Below are positions 15,667 to 16,433 of a DNA stretch of 16,433 nucleotides, piece after piece. The translations under genes and the position numbers were made by a program. Each line of letters starts with the position of its first letter. The stretch's first letter is position 1. Source of the DNA: Synechococcus sp. CO36386bin_37 (GTDB lineage: Bacteria > Cyanobacteriota > Cyanobacteriia > PCC-6307 > Cyanobiaceae). The DNA is taken from the NCBI GenBank assembly GCA_011525445.1, contig WTGE01000172.1, forward strand, positions 1 to 16,433, in the 5' to 3' direction. Below the pieces are notes generated by a model. That model saw only the letters and a list, made by a program, of their open reading frames with translations. It did no database searches and was not told where the DNA came from.

Positions 15667-16433
15667 TCAGACGAATTGGTCAAGAGTTAGTTGAGTGTTG
15701 CTGATGAGGATATTGGAACTAGAGGTGAAGACATTCTCAATTCTCTCGTTTTCTGCTCCAATGATGTAAAGATAATTTGCACCTGCGCCAACCGTGTATT
15801 CACCATTGGCCTCATTGAAAGTACCAGTCACCTCGTAAACTTTTCCGGTAAGAAGAACATCTAACACGCTATCGCCGTCGATGTTGTCTACTTCGGTAGG
15901 GGTGAAGTCAATATCGATACTATCTTCACTGCCAATTGAAATGAGTTGGTCAACTCCATTTTCAAAAGTAATAACTGAACCACTGTTCAGTGCTGCACCT
16001 GTAAAGGAAGTATTAGTTGCAGCAACACTATCACCAGACTCAAAAACGTATGTTTCTGAGCCAGATGAAAAGCCTTCGGTTTGAACAACAACCAAATCAG
16101 CTCCAATGCCGGCGTCGATGATTGAGGTGGCTCCGTCAACGGCCGCTGCAAAAATTGAATCGTTGCCTTCGCCGCCGTTGATGGTGACGCCCGTTCCACT
16201 ATTCGTGTTTGTGCTTCTTATGGTGTCATCCCCAGATTCACCCCAGAGCTGCAAATTGTCACCAAACAGATTTTCAATGAAGTCGTTACCCTCGCCTCCG
16301 TAAATGGTAGAGCCGGTGACATCACTGTCGTAATCATAATCATCGTCGTAACTGCCATCGAAGGCAGCGGGCTCGGGTATGAAAAAGCCACCACCTCTCA
16401 CTTCGATAATATCGGCACCCTTATCGCCGTAAA
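15667..16433 (-). CDS. Acidic RTX-like calcium-binding repeat protein, C-terminal part (cut by right window edge)
   Basis: About 254 codons of the C-terminus are visible and the frame stays open past the edge, so the GTG at 16401 is not the likely start. Repeats of the Gly-Asp type occur early: YGDKGADII, YGGEGNDFI, GESGDDTI, NGGEGNDSI and DAGIGADLV. These match calcium-binding beta-roll nonapeptides, though the spacing is irregular. The segment is very acidic, with DDDYDYDSD near its visible N-terminus. The last 130 residues lack repeats and are rich in Ser, Thr, Val and Ile, ending LTLDQFV. Such proteins are usually secreted through a type I system and stay on or leave the cell surface. Base composition is richer in A and T than the neighbours. 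It converges on the sulfotransferase gene. A cell-surface role is inferred; no function is assigned. Confidence 0.82.
   Translation of the reverse strand, partial: YGDKGADIIEVRGGGFFIPEPAAFDGSYDDDYDYDSDVTGSTIYGGEGNDFIENLFGDNLQLWGESGDDTIRSTNTNSGTGVTINGGEGNDSIFAAAVDGATSIIDAGIGADLVVVQTEGFSSGSETYVFESGDSVAATNTSFTGAALNSGSVITFENGVDQLISIGSEDSIDIDFTPTEVDNIDGDSVLDVLLTGKVYEVTGTFNEANGEYTVGAGANYLYIIGAENERIENVFTSSSNILISNTQLTLDQFV

Noticed and set aside
1..16433. CRISPR array, insertion sequence or prophage genes
   Set aside because: No regularly spaced repeats, transposase, integrase or phage structural proteins were seen on either strand.

Overview
The window looks like a chromosome segment of a marine Synechococcus-type cyanobacterium. 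It carries a photosystem II gene (psbZ) beside riboflavin synthesis (ribH) and a long-extension mutS of the picocyanobacterial kind. Base composition is moderately GC-rich, and the rest is a large surface-glycan locus. Genus-level placement is my inference from protein character, not from a search.

Positions 1-2468 are housekeeping: the N-terminal part of mutS (minus strand, cut by the left edge), then psbZ, ribH and tRNA-Gly(GCC) on the plus strand, then a small GNAT acetyltransferase on the minus strand.

Positions 2469-10804 are a tight plus-strand operon for making and exporting a glycan. It starts with a candidate promoter and a leader with two mutually exclusive hairpins. It then encodes a WbaP/WcaJ-like initiating phosphoglycosyl transferase, a short decayed gene coupled to it, a sulfotransferase fused to a family-2 glycosyltransferase, a family-4 glycosyltransferase, a Wzt/KpsT-like ATPase, a Wzm-like permease and another family-4 glycosyltransferase. 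Most junctions overlap or are within about 15 bases.

Positions 10862-14623 are a converging minus-strand operon of three more glycosyltransferases: GT4, GT2 with a coiled-coil tail, and GT4, in order of transcription. A second, stand-alone sulfotransferase (14776-15537) diverges from it. The right end holds the C-terminal part of an acidic protein with RTX-like glycine/aspartate repeats, on the minus strand and cut by the right edge, with a probable terminator behind it.

Taken together, the locus probably assembles a sulfated glycan on a polyprenyl-phosphate carrier and exports it with an ABC-2 transporter. The GT domains and two sulfotransferases would build and decorate the chain. No Wzx, Wzy, Wzz, outer-membrane channel, integrase, transposase or CRISPR array was seen.
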